From positions 714,501 to 778,500 of the forward strand of contig BRXU01000017.1 in NCBI GenBank assembly GCA_030267565.1: a stretch of DNA of 64,000 nt. The letters run 5' to 3'. This DNA is from Pleodorina starrii. Taxonomy: Eukaryota > Chlorophyta > Chlorophyceae > Chlamydomonadales > Volvocaceae. A program made the translations under genes and the position numbers. Below, piece by piece: positions 1 through 10,923 of the stretch; within the stretch, counting starts at the first letter, position 1; each line of letters starts with the position of its first letter. Below the pieces are notes generated by a model, which searched no databases, had not been told where the DNA came from, and saw only the letters and a list, made by a program, of their open reading frames with translations.

Positions 1-1537
1 GCGGCGCGGTGTGAGTGCTTCGGTCGCATGTTGTCGAGCGACTGTGTGGAGGGGCGCACGGCGGTGGTGGAGGTGCGGGACTGCAGCGCCGCCGCATTCC
101 GGGAGTTCCTCAGGTGTGTGTGTGTGTGTGTGCTGCTGGTGCTGGGCGTGTGTTTGCTGCGGGATGTGTGCGTGTGTGTGTGTGTGTGTGCGTGTGTGTG
201 TATGGGGGGGCGGCGGGGCGAGCTAGGGGGGGCCGGGGCAACACGGGGGGGGGGGGGGGGTTCTCACCCAGGTTGTGTATAGCAAGCCGTGTGTTCGCTG
301 GTGCGTGGTGGTGGTCTTTATCGGTCGGTGCTTCGCCCGCCTACCTCCGCGTCATTAGCTTTGCTGGGCATCCTTTTCTTTTCTTACCACCCTTTCGAGT
401 AATGCTTTCAGGGGGAGGAACGGCTTGCGTCAGTCACAACGAACCAACAGTGTCAATCAACCAACCAACCAACCAACCAACCAACCAACCAACATCGACA
501 CCAACCAATAAACAAACACAGCGACCACTCTCTCGCTCGGACTCCCTGTCCTCAGGTACCTGTACACGGACGTACTGGAGTTCAAGGGCGATGTCGTACT
601 GGACGTACTGCTGCTGGGCCGCAAGTACATGGTGGGCCGGTGAGTTTCGGCAGGTGCCGTACGTCGGCATGTCACGCGGCACGGCATGCCTACATCCTGT
701 CGTATTCATGTCGTACTGTTCTGCCGTGCTTTATGCCGTACTTCATGTAGTACTACATATCGTTCCCTGCCGCAGCGTCTTCCAGCACTGCTGCAGCCAG
801 GTACGGCGGGGTCTGTGCGGTCAGAACGCGATGGCGCTGCTGTGCTGGGCGGATGAGCACCGCGTGGAGGAGCTGCGGCCCGTGGTGCTCAGGTGGGGTG
901 GGGGGGCGGGGGCGGGGGGGAGGGGGTTGCGTGTGTGTATGTGTGTATGTGTGTGTATGTGTGTGCGCGTGTGTGCGCATGTACCTGTACATGTTTCTAG
1001 TTATTGTGCGTACCACGTTTCAGAGGACTGCACGCGTGTGTGTATGTTCGTGTGTGTATTAATGTGGGATTGACGTCATATCACAATACGGTACTCGTGC
1101 AAACTCACAATAAACCACCCCTCCCGTCCCCCTTACCCTCGCCGGTGCAACCCATCCGGCACCCGCTACCTGTACTGGGCTGCCCGTACCTGTACGGCAC
1201 GGTGCCGTACTGTACGAGCAGGTACGTTCTGCAGCACCTGCGGCACATCCTCCGTAAATACCCCGCCAGCCTCTCCCACCTGGAGGGAAGACCCGACCTG
1301 CTGATGCAGCTGCTGATGGCACAAGCGGCGGCGGAGGGGGGAGCGAACGGCTCGCGCGCCGTCGCCGCGGCGGCGGCGGCGGCCGCTGCCAGCGGCGGCG
1401 CCGCCGCCGCCGCCGGCGGCAGCAGCGGGGCGGGGGCGTCCAGCGGCGCGGCGCTGGCCAGCGGCAGCGGCGGCGCTGCCATGGCGGCTGTGGCGGCGGT
1501 GCTTGGGGATGGAGCGGGAGGTAGCGGTGGGGTGTGA
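1..1537 (+). CDS. BTB/POZ domain protein, 3' part (5' end outside window)
   Basis: Four exons join in phase: 1-113, 556-639, 776-892 and 1222-1537 (TGA), giving 209 residues with no start in the window. The spliced protein opens in the second half of a BTB/POZ fold: a short hydrophobic/charged stretch, then FREFLRYLYTDVLEF, then an LLLGRKYMVG helix and NAMALLCWADEHRVEELR, which fits the end of BTB and the following helical (BACK-like) region. BTB proteins commonly dimerise and many act as substrate adaptors for Cullin-3 ubiquitin ligases; ARM-repeat/BTB proteins are common in green algae, but the N-terminal partner domain is not visible here. The last ~65 residues are low-complexity Ala/Gly/Ser, including an eight-Ala run. 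All junctions are GT-AG. BTB assignment is fairly sure; the subfamily is unknown. Confidence 0.8.
114..260. repeat. (GT)n microsatellites and G-tract in BTB intron 1
   Basis: Intron 1 of the BTB gene (114-555) begins with (GT)n at about 114-132 and again at about 165-201, followed by an uninterrupted run of 16 G at 245-260. Dinucleotide tracts of this kind are common in volvocine introns. Confidence 0.9.
461..492. repeat. (CCAA)n tetranucleotide repeat in BTB intron 1
   Basis: About eight perfect tandem copies of CCAA lie 64 bp before the acceptor of exon 2. Simple-sequence repeat with no sign of function. Confidence 0.9.
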
Positions 1538-2572
1538 GCGGTGCTGCGGGTGGTGGTGGTGGTGGTGGTGGTGGTGGAGGGTGTACAATGGACGGACCGC
1601 GGCGATGGCGATTGTGGAGAGGGGCATGTGTGTATGAGTGGTGTGGGGGCGGTTCTCCTGTCCGTAACAGAAGTGGAGGGTTTTGCTTTGGACAACGAGA
1701 GCTCGTTTTGTGTTGGGGATCATGCTGGTGCTTCATCGTGCTGTGCTGGGGTTGCCCAGATGTGCCTGCGTTGGATTGACGGAAGGCTTGGCGCTGGTTG
1801 CGACGTTGAGAGTTGGAGTGCATACTGTACTGAAACTGCTGAAGCTATCGGGAAGTTGAGTATATTCATAATTAGCTGTTCGGAAGACATGTAGATGTGC
1901 GGTCTGCTGCGGATTCTGGCCATGAACCGGCTGTTCTGGGGTATGAGCTGGGCGGAGCGGCGGACGCGTGAGCGCGATGCAGTGAGCCAGTACGGCGACA
2001 CCTCGAGAGGGAAAACAGGTCCAGAGTTCCTGCAATAATCGAATAGCACAGAGCTAAGTATTATTAGGGGTGGCAGACAGCCTCTCAGGGCTGCGCAATT
2101 TTTAGTGCGGAGTTCTCCACTTCTCCCGTTCGGCTGAAGCCTGCTGAAGTCGCGTGGGGCTGCCTTTTGGGCGTGCCCGCCTCAAGCCGCGCTTGCGAGA
2201 TTGGATATTCTAGCATCTCACTACAAGGGCCTGCTAACAGCAGGGATGTGCAGCGCAGTGATGTCTACCGAATACGACGGTCTTGTTGCGACGGTTGGCA
2301 CGGCTCCGGATCCAGTTCGTTCAACCCGCAAACCGCTGGGGGTCGAGCGGCCGACTCCTTCCACATGGCATGCTACTCGATCCATCGCGTACTGCGTATA
2401 TACTCCTTTCACTTCATGCACACGTGTCCTTAACTTTTGAGCAAGTTTTTCGAGCCGCAGCTGTATGTAGAATGGCGCAACATCATGATTATGGGTGCAT
2501 AATTGAATCTGTATTCTAGACCTGGCGAGTATACTCTTATTTTGTAAACCGTGGACGGTGTCGATCACTTGA
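1538..2572. other. Probable 3' UTR of the BTB gene and short intergenic gap
   Basis: About 1 kb lies between the BTB stop and the Nup54 start. It opens with a (GTG)n run at about 1549-1577. I see no coding exon. The only TGTAA (the usual green-algal poly(A) signal) is at 2543-2547, about 25 bp before the proposed Nup54 start; if used, the two genes nearly abut. Other ORFs here are short and match nothing I recognise. Confidence 0.5.
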
Positions 2573-5500
2573 ATGGCGGCATCACCTTTCCAGGTCTGTT
2601 TCCATGTTTGTAACTTCGTAAGCATGTAAAGCTTGTGTGCTGAAAGCTTCTAGTGTTAGTACAAGACCGAGCCTTAACACACTTGCGACATAATTTCGAC
2701 CTTCCAAATGTGCAGTTTGGGGGTGGCCCCGCCGCTCCCCCGGCAAGCCCGTTTGGCTTCTCAACAGCAAATGCTGCAGCTGCGCCGGCGAGCAGCGCAC
2801 CGGCTTTCGGCGCGGCAGCGTCCGCGCCCGCGTTCGGCGCCCCCAGCTCCACTGCCCCGAGCAGCTTCAGCTTCGGAAATGCCGCGGCAGCAGCCCCCGC
2901 AGCGACGCCCGCGTTCGGAACCACATTTGGGGCAGCTGCGGCGGCGAAGCCGCCTGCCTTTGGGGCCCCGTCAACAGGCGGCGCCTTCTCCTTCCCCTCC
3001 GCGGCGCCCGCTGCCAGCGCCCCCAGCCTCTTCGGCGCCACATCAGCCGCCGCCTTCGGTGCCCCGACAACGGCCCCCTCGCTGTTCGGCGCCACGACCG
3101 CACCCGCCATGGGCGCCCCGGCCGCCACGCCCTCCCTCTTTGGCACCGCCCCGGCGGCAGCCGGCACGACTACTGGCGGCCTCTTCGGCGGTAGGCCCAT
3201 CGCGACCATCTGGGGTCATTCCAGCAACATAGGGGGAGGCAAAGGGGAACCCGACAGCGGAGTAGACTAAGCTGGGGGAGATGACGGGAAACCCGCCAGC
3301 GAAGGAACCGTAGCTGGGGGCAGCCAGCTCGAAGGATACCGCAGCCAGTGTCCTCCCTTCCAATCCAAAGGACGCTGATACGCGTCTGGTCATGGCGGGG
3401 GGGCCAGGGGTGAAGCAATGTCGCAGAAGCGTTTCGCGGGGGCGGGGCGGGTGGGTTGTCGCCAACTCGCCGTGCCTGCGTCGCCTGGGGTGTTGACGGC
3501 CATGTGTATGTATGTATCTATGCGTGTGTGCGTGTGTTCTGTGTTGGGGCATATGTATGGCCCCTGCCGCTCGTCGCGCCGCCCTGTGCCTTCCATGCGC
3601 CCGCACGCCCTCAACCCTGGCTGGCCCTTCTCTCATCATTGAGCCCAATCCCCCGTTCCCTCCCGCCCTTTGCGTCTCTCCTCCCCTCTCTCCTCCCCAC
3701 TCGCCAGCCCCCGCAGCCACCACCGCCGCCAACATCTTTGGGCAGCCCCAACAACCACAACAGCAGCAGCAGCAGACCAACGTATTCGGGGCGGCCGGGC
3801 AGGTGAGCGAGTGGAGCGACGCGACGCGAGGCAGCGCGGTGGCGGTGGCGGTGTTGGCTCTGGGCGCTGCAGAACCAACACCTTCGTTAGACACCACGGC
3901 GCGGCGGCTTCGGAGCCTGCCTACATCCACATACACAGAGGCCAGGACTACCGTGCACACGACCCCCTGCTCGCGGCCCAGCGAACACGAGCGTTGCACT
4001 CACTCCCCGCATCCCCTTCTCTGTCCGCCTCAGGCCCTCCACCCCACCCCCCATCCACACGCGCCAACTCCGCACCAGTACCACGGTTCCCCATCTCACC
4101 CTCCTCCCTCCTCCCCCTCCTTTCCCTCCCCCTGCCCCCTCCTCGCCCCCAGGCCCAGCTGCCCGGCCTGGTGGATCCCAGCGGTCTCACTCAGGACGAC
4201 GCGGTGCGCTCCCTGACCCGCCTGGCCGCCGCCTACACCCCCTCCTCCCCCGACTTCCGGTTCCAGACCCTGTTTGTCAGTGTGGTGGAGCGGCCGGAGC
4301 AGCGCGTCAAGCCGCCTGGAGCGGTGGACGAGAACAAGTGGAGGGCGGCGCTGGCGGCGATCAAGGGACCCAACAACCCGCAGAAGTAGGAGGGAGAGGG
4401 GAGGGAGGAGGACGAGGGGAGGGAGGAAGGCGAGGGGAGGGAGGAGGGTGAAGGGAGGGAGGAAGGAAGGAAGGGGCCGAGTAACCCACGGAGGGTACGA
4501 GCAGGAGGAGGAGAAGGAGGAGGTGGAGTTTGCGTGCGGCGCTCTTATTCGGTTTCTTTTGTGAATCCAGTTTCGCTGTCTAGGAGGATTTGGATTTGGA
4601 GTGAGGGCAGCCCTTCCCCCGCCCTCCCCACCTCTCCCCACCTCTCCTACTTTACCTGCTGCCCACCACCCCTCTGCATGACGCCCTCCCCCCTCCTGCT
4701 GCTTCTGCTCCTCTTACCGCGGGCCCTCCCTCCCCCCTCCCCCCCTTCCCCTTCAGGTTATGGCCGGTGGTGGCCAACGGCTTCGCCGATCTGAACACTC
4801 GCTCCCGGATGCAAGCCGAGGCGGTGGCGCAGAACGCGGCCCGACTGCGGGAGCTGCAGGTGGGAGATGAGGAGGGTGGAGGTGGGGGTGCGGAGGTGGG
4901 GAGGGGAGGGTTGATACACGGAGAGGCCGAAGCCGGAGGGGGGGTAGAAGGGCGGTGGCTGGCAGACGGTGAGTGGCCATCGGCTAAAACACACATACAG
5001 GAAACACACACACACAAAGACTAGACGCACGCACACACATGCACACGCGCGCGGAGACACACGCTCACATTCGCACACCCTCCCCCGCCCACACACCACC
5101 TCCTCTGCAGGACCGCGCCGCTGCGCTGTCCCGTCGCGCCACCTCGGAGTTCCGCTCGCGTGTGTCGGGTCTGCAGCGGGAGCACACCAACCTGAGCCAC
5201 CGGCTGCTGCACATGATGAGGTGCCTGGATGCGCTGGAGAGCAGGCTGGCGCTCAGCGCGGGGTGAGGGGGAAGAGGGGGAGGAGGGGGAGGAGGGGGAG
5301 GAGAATAGGAGAGAGGGCAGGGTAAAAGAAAACGGCCCGGGCAGGGAGGGAGGAGGGAGGGATGAACGGAGGAGGAAGAGGGGCACGAGGGAGGGAGAGG
5401 GGCGGAGATCGTGGTGATGCGTGTCGATGGCTGTTGGCTGCTTGGTGGGGGCTGGGGGTGTGGGGTGCGGTGGGGCGCTGCGGGTTTGGGATGCGGCAGG

Positions 5501-6979
5501 GGGGGTGGGGTGTGGGGTGTGCGGGGCTGTGCGCCCCTGTGCACCGTTCTTTGGTCCCTTCGCGGCCATCACCTTTTCCCGCATCCATCGCCCTACCCGC
5601 CGTCGACCGCTCGCCGCCCGACCTTACACCCTCCCCCTTCCATCCCCTCCGTCCCCTCCTGAACCCTCCCCCTTCCCCTTCGCACCCACACCCGCACCCA
5701 CACCCACACCCGCATACACACACACGCAATGCGGCGCAGCTACAACGCGCAGCAATCTCGTCAGCAGGTGGCGGAGCTCAACCGGCAGATGGGCCGACTG
5801 GAGGACGCGGTGGCGCCACCGGCGGCGGCGGCGGGGCTGCAGCGCCGGCTGGAGGTGGGTGGGTGGGTGGGGGGTCGGTGAGATGATGATATGGGCCGTA
5901 TGGTTACCCGGGGGGTACTTTGTCAGTGTCCGGTGTCGCCAGGTCGGTTTGGCAACGTCACCTCGAGAGGTCCCGATGCTGCGGTTCGATTGTTCTATGT
6001 CCTTAACTCACTGGAAATGTGCGGTCACCCCCTCACCTCACCTCGCCTCACCTCACCACCTCCCTTGATCCCCGCCCTTGTGCTGCTGCTGCTGCTGCTG
6101 TCTCCCCCTCCCCCGCCTCCGCCTCCGCAGGCCATCGCGGCGGCTGCACGCATGCGGGCCGGCAGCGCCGACGGCGGCGCGGCGGGTGGCGGCAGCGGCA
6201 TGTCGGTGAGCTGGGCCAGCTGGGGAGAAGCTGAGGGTCATGATGTGTTGATTGTGTGCCTGCCTGCCTGCCTGCCTGTGCAGCAGCAGCCACACAACCG
6301 CAGTACGCAAGGCGCACATGCAAGTATCACAATGACCACACAGCCGACTGTCGCGTCGCGTCGCGCCATGTGGCTCGGCGCTGCCCGCCGCAGGTCAAAT
6401 TCGACGATCGGTCGCAGGCGCAGCTGTTCGCGGTGCTCCGAGACCACGCGGAGGGCGTACGACAGCTCAAGGTACGGCATTTTGTTTTCGGTGGCGTCGA
6501 GGAGATTTGCGTGCACGTCGCTTCCCAGCCCGACTGCATCCCACCTGCACTCTCCCTCACACTGCCCCGCGCCGGGGCCCTGAAGCCTGATGCCGTACAC
6601 GCCGCTTCCGGCACCACCAAACACGTCGTACCGTCCTTCCCCCTGGCCGTACTTCCTGGCCGCTCCGGTTGAGTTCCTTTCGCCTTTCCCAACCCCGACC
6701 CGTCGTAACGGGCACAGTTGTGCTAAACGCGCTATTCATGTGCTGCCGTACTGCTCAGTCGAGGACGCGCGTCCCCCCTCCCTCTTTCCCGTGCCTCATT
6801 CACCGTGCTTCGCTGTAACCCCCCGTCTCCATGCCGTACGCTCGCAGGCCGTACTCAAGGAGGACGAGCTGGACTTGCAGATTCTCAACCGCCTCACGAC
6901 GGGCGGCGGCGGGGCGGGCAGCGGCATGGGTATGGGGATGGGCAGTGAGCTCACGAGCGCCGCGATGGGGGGCCGGTAA
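2573..6979 (+). CDS. NUP54: Nucleoporin Nup54 (FG nucleoporin of the central channel)
   Basis: Ten in-phase exons encode 491 residues (human Nup54 has about 507): 2573-2593, 2716-3190, 3708-3802 (or from 3717), 4153-4385, 4757-4859, 5111-5262, 5740-5851, 6131-6205, 6394-6471, 6848-6979. Nup54 joins Nup62 and Nup58 in the coiled-coil channel complex of the nuclear pore. Residues 8-197 form an FG-repeat region with many AFG, LFG and VFG motifs in Ala/Pro/Ser-rich spacers. Residues 198-300 match the Nup54 alpha/beta region (FQTLFVSVVERP, then LWPVVANGFADL). Residues 300-400 are helical and charged, as in the family's coiled coil, and the end (LFAVLRDHAEGVRQLK, then AVLKEDELDLQIL) matches the conserved C-terminal helices. 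The start was chosen because a seven-codon exon with an ATG ends in CAG/GTCTGT and joins in phase to the FG exon; this tiny first exon is the least certain part. Confidence 0.88.
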
Positions 6980-7321
6980 CCGGTGCGCTGGTTGCGGGAT
7001 GCGGTGGCTTGTGGCGGGTGGTGGCCATAAAGCGCTGGGCGGACCGGCTGCTGAGGGGCTGGCACGGGCTGGCTTGACCAGCGGCTTCGGCTCCGGCGGT
7101 GGTGGTGGCGGCGGCTTTGCGTCTTAAGGGCGATGAGGAAAAGGGACTCTGGGTGGGCAGCTTCTGCTCCCGGAACGGAACGGAACGGAACAAAACGGAA
7201 CCTCTTGAGGGTTGAAGCCATGATGAACAGTCGCACGACCCGCCCTGACCTGGCGACAGAGTGCCCCGGCCCGCCCCGACCTGACCCCGACCCGGCCCCG
7301 ACCCCGGGGGTGGCGTCTCCC

Positions 7322-7326
7322 TGTAA
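7322..7326 (+). terminator. Candidate TGTAA poly(A) signal of Nup54
   Basis: TGTAA, the standard green-algal polyadenylation signal, lies 343 bp after the Nup54 stop, a normal 3' UTR length. Cleavage would be expected about 10-20 bp further on. Confidence 0.6.
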
Positions 7327-7339
7327 TGAAGCCGCTCTC

Positions 7340-9058
7340 GGCTTCTCCCCTTCGCCGTTGTGATGATGCTACGGTAGCGCCGGTGGAAGTAACACACAGG
7401 GAGGAGCTCCAGACCATCCCCCCGAGGGACGCGGCGACAGCAGCAGCCCAGGCCCCCCAAGGGACGCAGGACAAATTTTGGGCTCTTAACAGACTGAGTT
7501 CCTGGCAGGCGCCAGGAGGGGGAGGCCTGGGAGGCTAGGACAATTTCCGATAGGCCCTGAAGTACCCTGCGCAGCTGCATACCAGGTAGGGGCGAGTGGG
7601 CCCCCATGCGGAGGGCCGCGGCGACAGCGACGAACCGCTGCTGCGGATGGCGCTGCTTCGGCTGTGGGTGGGCGCTGCGTGCACACGGTTTGAGCGGAGG
7701 CCTGAAACGGACGCCGGAGCCATTCCCTACGGAGTCTATACAGCCGAGTAGGGAAGAACCCCTGGAGCGCACGTGTCTAGGGCGCACCAGGCGCAATATA
7801 CTGTACTGAAAGACGGTTCATTGGCTCACAAGCACACTTTCGTTGTGCAAGGCTGTTTTGCATCCTGCTGAGCCGTGTACAGGGTGGCCGTGTACAGGGT
7901 GTACACACGTGTCTTGTTACCCCCTGTACGTAGCGAATGAACCGTCTTTCAGTACAGTAAGTAACAACACGGCTCAGCAGGATGCAAAACAGCTTTGCAC
8001 AACGAAAGTGTGCTTGTGAGCCAGCACTGCCGTAATCACCGCTACCGGAACAGTTTTGAGGGCGGCGCTGAGCCGTCCCTGGAGCGCTGTGCAACAGCTG
8101 ATACCTGTTCGAAGGGTTCTGAAACCCATGCTCTCAATGCAAATTTGCTAAGGCCGACTCGCAGAAGTTACATTACAGTAAGCTTTGACGGCAGGGCAGC
8201 TCTGAGTCTCCGTAATTAATTTAAATCCGATGAGGTGCATCCAGAGCGATCACTGCTGCATGTCAGGTTCAGCCACGACCAGCTCAGTCCAGCTCGGCGA
8301 TCGGCCCGATCGACGGCGCCTCGGGCGCACGCGGGCAGATTAGCCAAAAAGACTCTAAATGGTACGGAGCTAAAAGCCAACTTATACGACAAATCAATGA
8401 TTGGCAACCCCATGCAGTCATACATGCATACGCCCGGACCCCGCGCTTGGTGCCCCAGAGGTCCACCCGCCGCAACCCGACAACGGCACAACGCCCTTTA
8501 TTTTGTCCTCTTATCCAGCGGCCATTTTGAAAAAGCTCGTGATGAAGCTCTTAAGCCCTGCATCCATGTCTGTACATCAAGCCGGGAACGATATTCCGGC
8601 AAACTACCGGTATAACAATCAATCCGCCCGCCATCCGCCCACCGTCCGCCCGCGATTCGCCCGCCAGTATTTAATCCTGCTACCTGCCAACTTGACCCCA
8701 ATTCGGCAGACCCCGCGCAAATACATGTGCTGCAAATACACGCACACGCACACACGCACACACGCGCGCCCGCACGCCTCCCGCTACAAGTTAACTGCAT
8801 CCGGACAAATTCCAGCAATGATGCATCACACTATTTGTGAGAAGTGCACTCGTCCTCCATGCGCGCGCGCGCGTTCCTATCTATTTCTACTTGTGCTTGC
8901 ACTTGACTGCGCGCCCGCGCACACAAGCACCCCCCTAAAGCGCAACCCAGCCCCGCATCATTGACCCCGTAACGGAACCTGACGGATAAGCTCTCGCATT
9001 CACTTCACCTAGCCCCCACCCGCACACGCACGTCTACGGCCCGACGCCCCCGACCCGG
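7340..9058. other. Non-coding intergenic region
   Basis: Between the Nup54 3' end and the first glycoprotein gene I find no supportable gene. It holds the interlocked inverted repeats at 7799-8023, a short (CA)n/(AC)n tract at about 8739-8765 and a (GC)n run near 8862-8872. Two TTACA sequences at 8168-8176 read TGTAA on the minus strand and could serve the minus-strand gene starting at 10923, although that would give a 3' UTR of about 890 bp. Confidence 0.6.
7799..8023. repeat. Interlocked inverted repeats, order A-B-A'-B'
   Basis: A (7799-7822, 24 bp) recurs inverted as A' (7936-7959). B (7822-7878, 57 bp) recurs inverted as B' (7967-8023) with one mismatch (56/57). Because the order is A-B-A'-B' and not A-B-B'-A', the arms interlock like a pseudoknot and cannot form one simple hairpin. 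The 57-bp spacer between B and A' has a directly repeated GTGTACAGGGT. No ORF, flanking duplication or transposase is seen; it may be a rearranged miniature or fold-back element. Confidence 0.85.
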
Positions 9059-10923
9059 TCAGCCAATGCAGGACCCGGCGCAGTCCTGGGAGATGAAGGG
9101 CTCCTGATTAATAATGTCGCAATCCGCCTCCTCAACCCAACAGGGCAACGACACCTCCTCCGAATCCTTTGTCAACTCGCGGAGCGGCAGTAGCTCGTGA
9201 GAGACATCGACATGGATGGGGTTGTTTGTTGCTGGGAGCTGCGTGGCGTGCGTCCTGGGGAGCGTCCCCGCGCTCAGCTCTACACAAGCCGGCGGTGCTG
9301 TCGCCGCCGCCCGGCGATCGTCTGCGCGGGGGCCCAGAGGCGCAGGGGCGGAAAAGCCACCGTGAGAAGTCAAGACAGTATGGTGCCAGTATTTAAATTC
9401 GTAGAAGCACGACAATATATTGTGAATTTTATTTATTTAAGAATCAAGTTAGGACTGGTGCATGTTCACAGGCTTCTGTGATTTGCGACTTTGAAAAATG
9501 AGATGGATGGAGTCATATGTCATGCGGAAGGAAGGAATATGTATGGACTGTGCACGATGACTCTAATGCACGATGGGATGTGTGCGCCCACATGAGCTTC
9601 GCGCTCCTTACCGGCGGAGGCCTGGGCGGGCTGCGAGGCGGAGGGCTGGGCCTCGGAGGCGACGGGCTGGGAGGAGGCGGTCGCGGTGGCGGTCGGGGTG
9701 GCGGTGGCGGTGGCGGGCTGGGTGGCGGCGGCGAAGGCGGGAGTGGGGTTGGGGGCGGAGGGCTAGGGGGCGGTGGTTGTGGGGGCGGTGGGCTGGGCGG
9801 CGGTGGGCTGGGGGGTGGTGGGTTAGGGGGTGGCGGCGGTGGAGGGGGAGGGGGAGGAGGTGGAGGGTCAGGAGGCGGAGGATTAGGTGGCGGCGGCGGT
9901 GGCGGTGGCGGCGGAGGTGATGGAGGTGGAGGAGACGGTGGTGGAGGTGGGGGTGGAGGCGGCGGGGGTGGGCTGGGGGGTGGTGGGCTAGGAGGCTCAG
10001 GCGATGGCGGTGAAGGGCTGGGGGGTTCGGGGCTGGGTGGCGGCGACGGCGGTGGTGATGGCGGAGGTGGGCTCGGGGGTAGCGGTGGCGGGGGCCTGGG
10101 AGGTGACGGCGGCCTTGGTGGGGGCGACGGCGGCCTGGGGCTGGGAGGTGGGGATGGCGGCCTGGGGCTGGGGGCAGGCGGCGCCGGGGGCTTGGGGCTG
10201 GGCGGAGGTGGCGCCGGGGGCTTGGGGCTGGGAGGACGTGGAGGGGGCGACGGCGGCTTGGGAGGGGGCGACGGGGGCTTGGGAGGGGGCGACGGCGGCC
10301 GGGGCGGGGGCGCGGGTGGCCGGGGAGGGGGGCTGGGTGGTGAGGGCGGGGGCGAGGGTGGGGTGGGTGGACGTGGTGGAGTGGGAGGTCGGGGACCGCG
10401 GGGAGGCCGGGAAGTTAGCCCCACAATCGATGAAGGGTAGTCCGGCGGATAAGAGGGCCACTCCTGCCAAAACCCCGCGACGGTCGTATCATAGTCTGAT
10501 GAGCCGTCCTGCGCCCAGCCTGGGGTGTCAGCGGAGTTGGGGGCGGGATGTTGGTTGGGTAGGGCTATGGCTGGCTCGCCGTACCGGTATTTGCGCTATG
10601 ACGACGCTCTCTTGTACAAACCTGTTGCTTGACAAATCTTGCAACTTGCAATTTATGGCTTACTTGTCCTAATTCATTGCATGCAGCAATGGTTACATTG
10701 CGCAGAAAGCTCTATGCACCGATAACGCAGGCAAGGCTGCTCATTCACGCCGCGTATCAAACCAAGACTTATACCATTCTAGAAGTATGGCAGAGTTGGA
10801 CGGAGCCTGCCGGGCGGCCGTCGCAATCGCGTAGACGCTAGTGACGACAAGCTTACCTGGCTGAAGCGCCAGCAGTGGAAGCAGAAATAGTACTAGCATA
10901 CGAAAGTCGATTGACGAGCGCAT
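9059..10923 (-). CDS. Secreted Ser/Pro-rich (hydroxyproline-rich type) glycoprotein, copy 1
   Basis: Minus-strand model of three exons: 10923-10857, 10519-9612 and 9238-9059, 384 residues. Exon 1 encodes a signal peptide (hydrophobic core LVLFLLPLLAL); cleavage after the A of GWA is likely. Exon 2 runs from a short acidic/aromatic stretch into about 260 residues of [12 protein letters not shown] and KPP repeats, the type of rod that is hydroxylated and arabinosylated in volvocine cell-wall and matrix proteins. Exon 3 would add a non-repetitive 59-residue tail with four Cys; its acceptor was chosen by phase only and is the weak point. Pherophorins pair such rods with globular domains, but none is visible. 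Donors are GTAAGC and GTAAGG. It shares an identical 245-bp stretch with the copy at 14280-16527. Confidence 0.68.

Noticed and set aside
15..1073. 352-codon plus-strand ORF at the start of the window
   Set aside because: It runs through (GT)n introns and CCAA repeats in a frame different from the BTB exons, which splice cleanly into a recognisable domain.
2565..3209. 214-codon minus-strand ORF opposite the Nup54 FG exon
   Set aside because: It is the antisense shadow of the Ala/Phe/Gly-rich exon; the plus-strand reading gives clear FG repeats and in-phase splice sites.
7799..8023. tRNA or structured RNA gene at the inverted repeats
   Set aside because: The arms are too long and interlocked, and no tRNA boxes or known RNA motif are visible.
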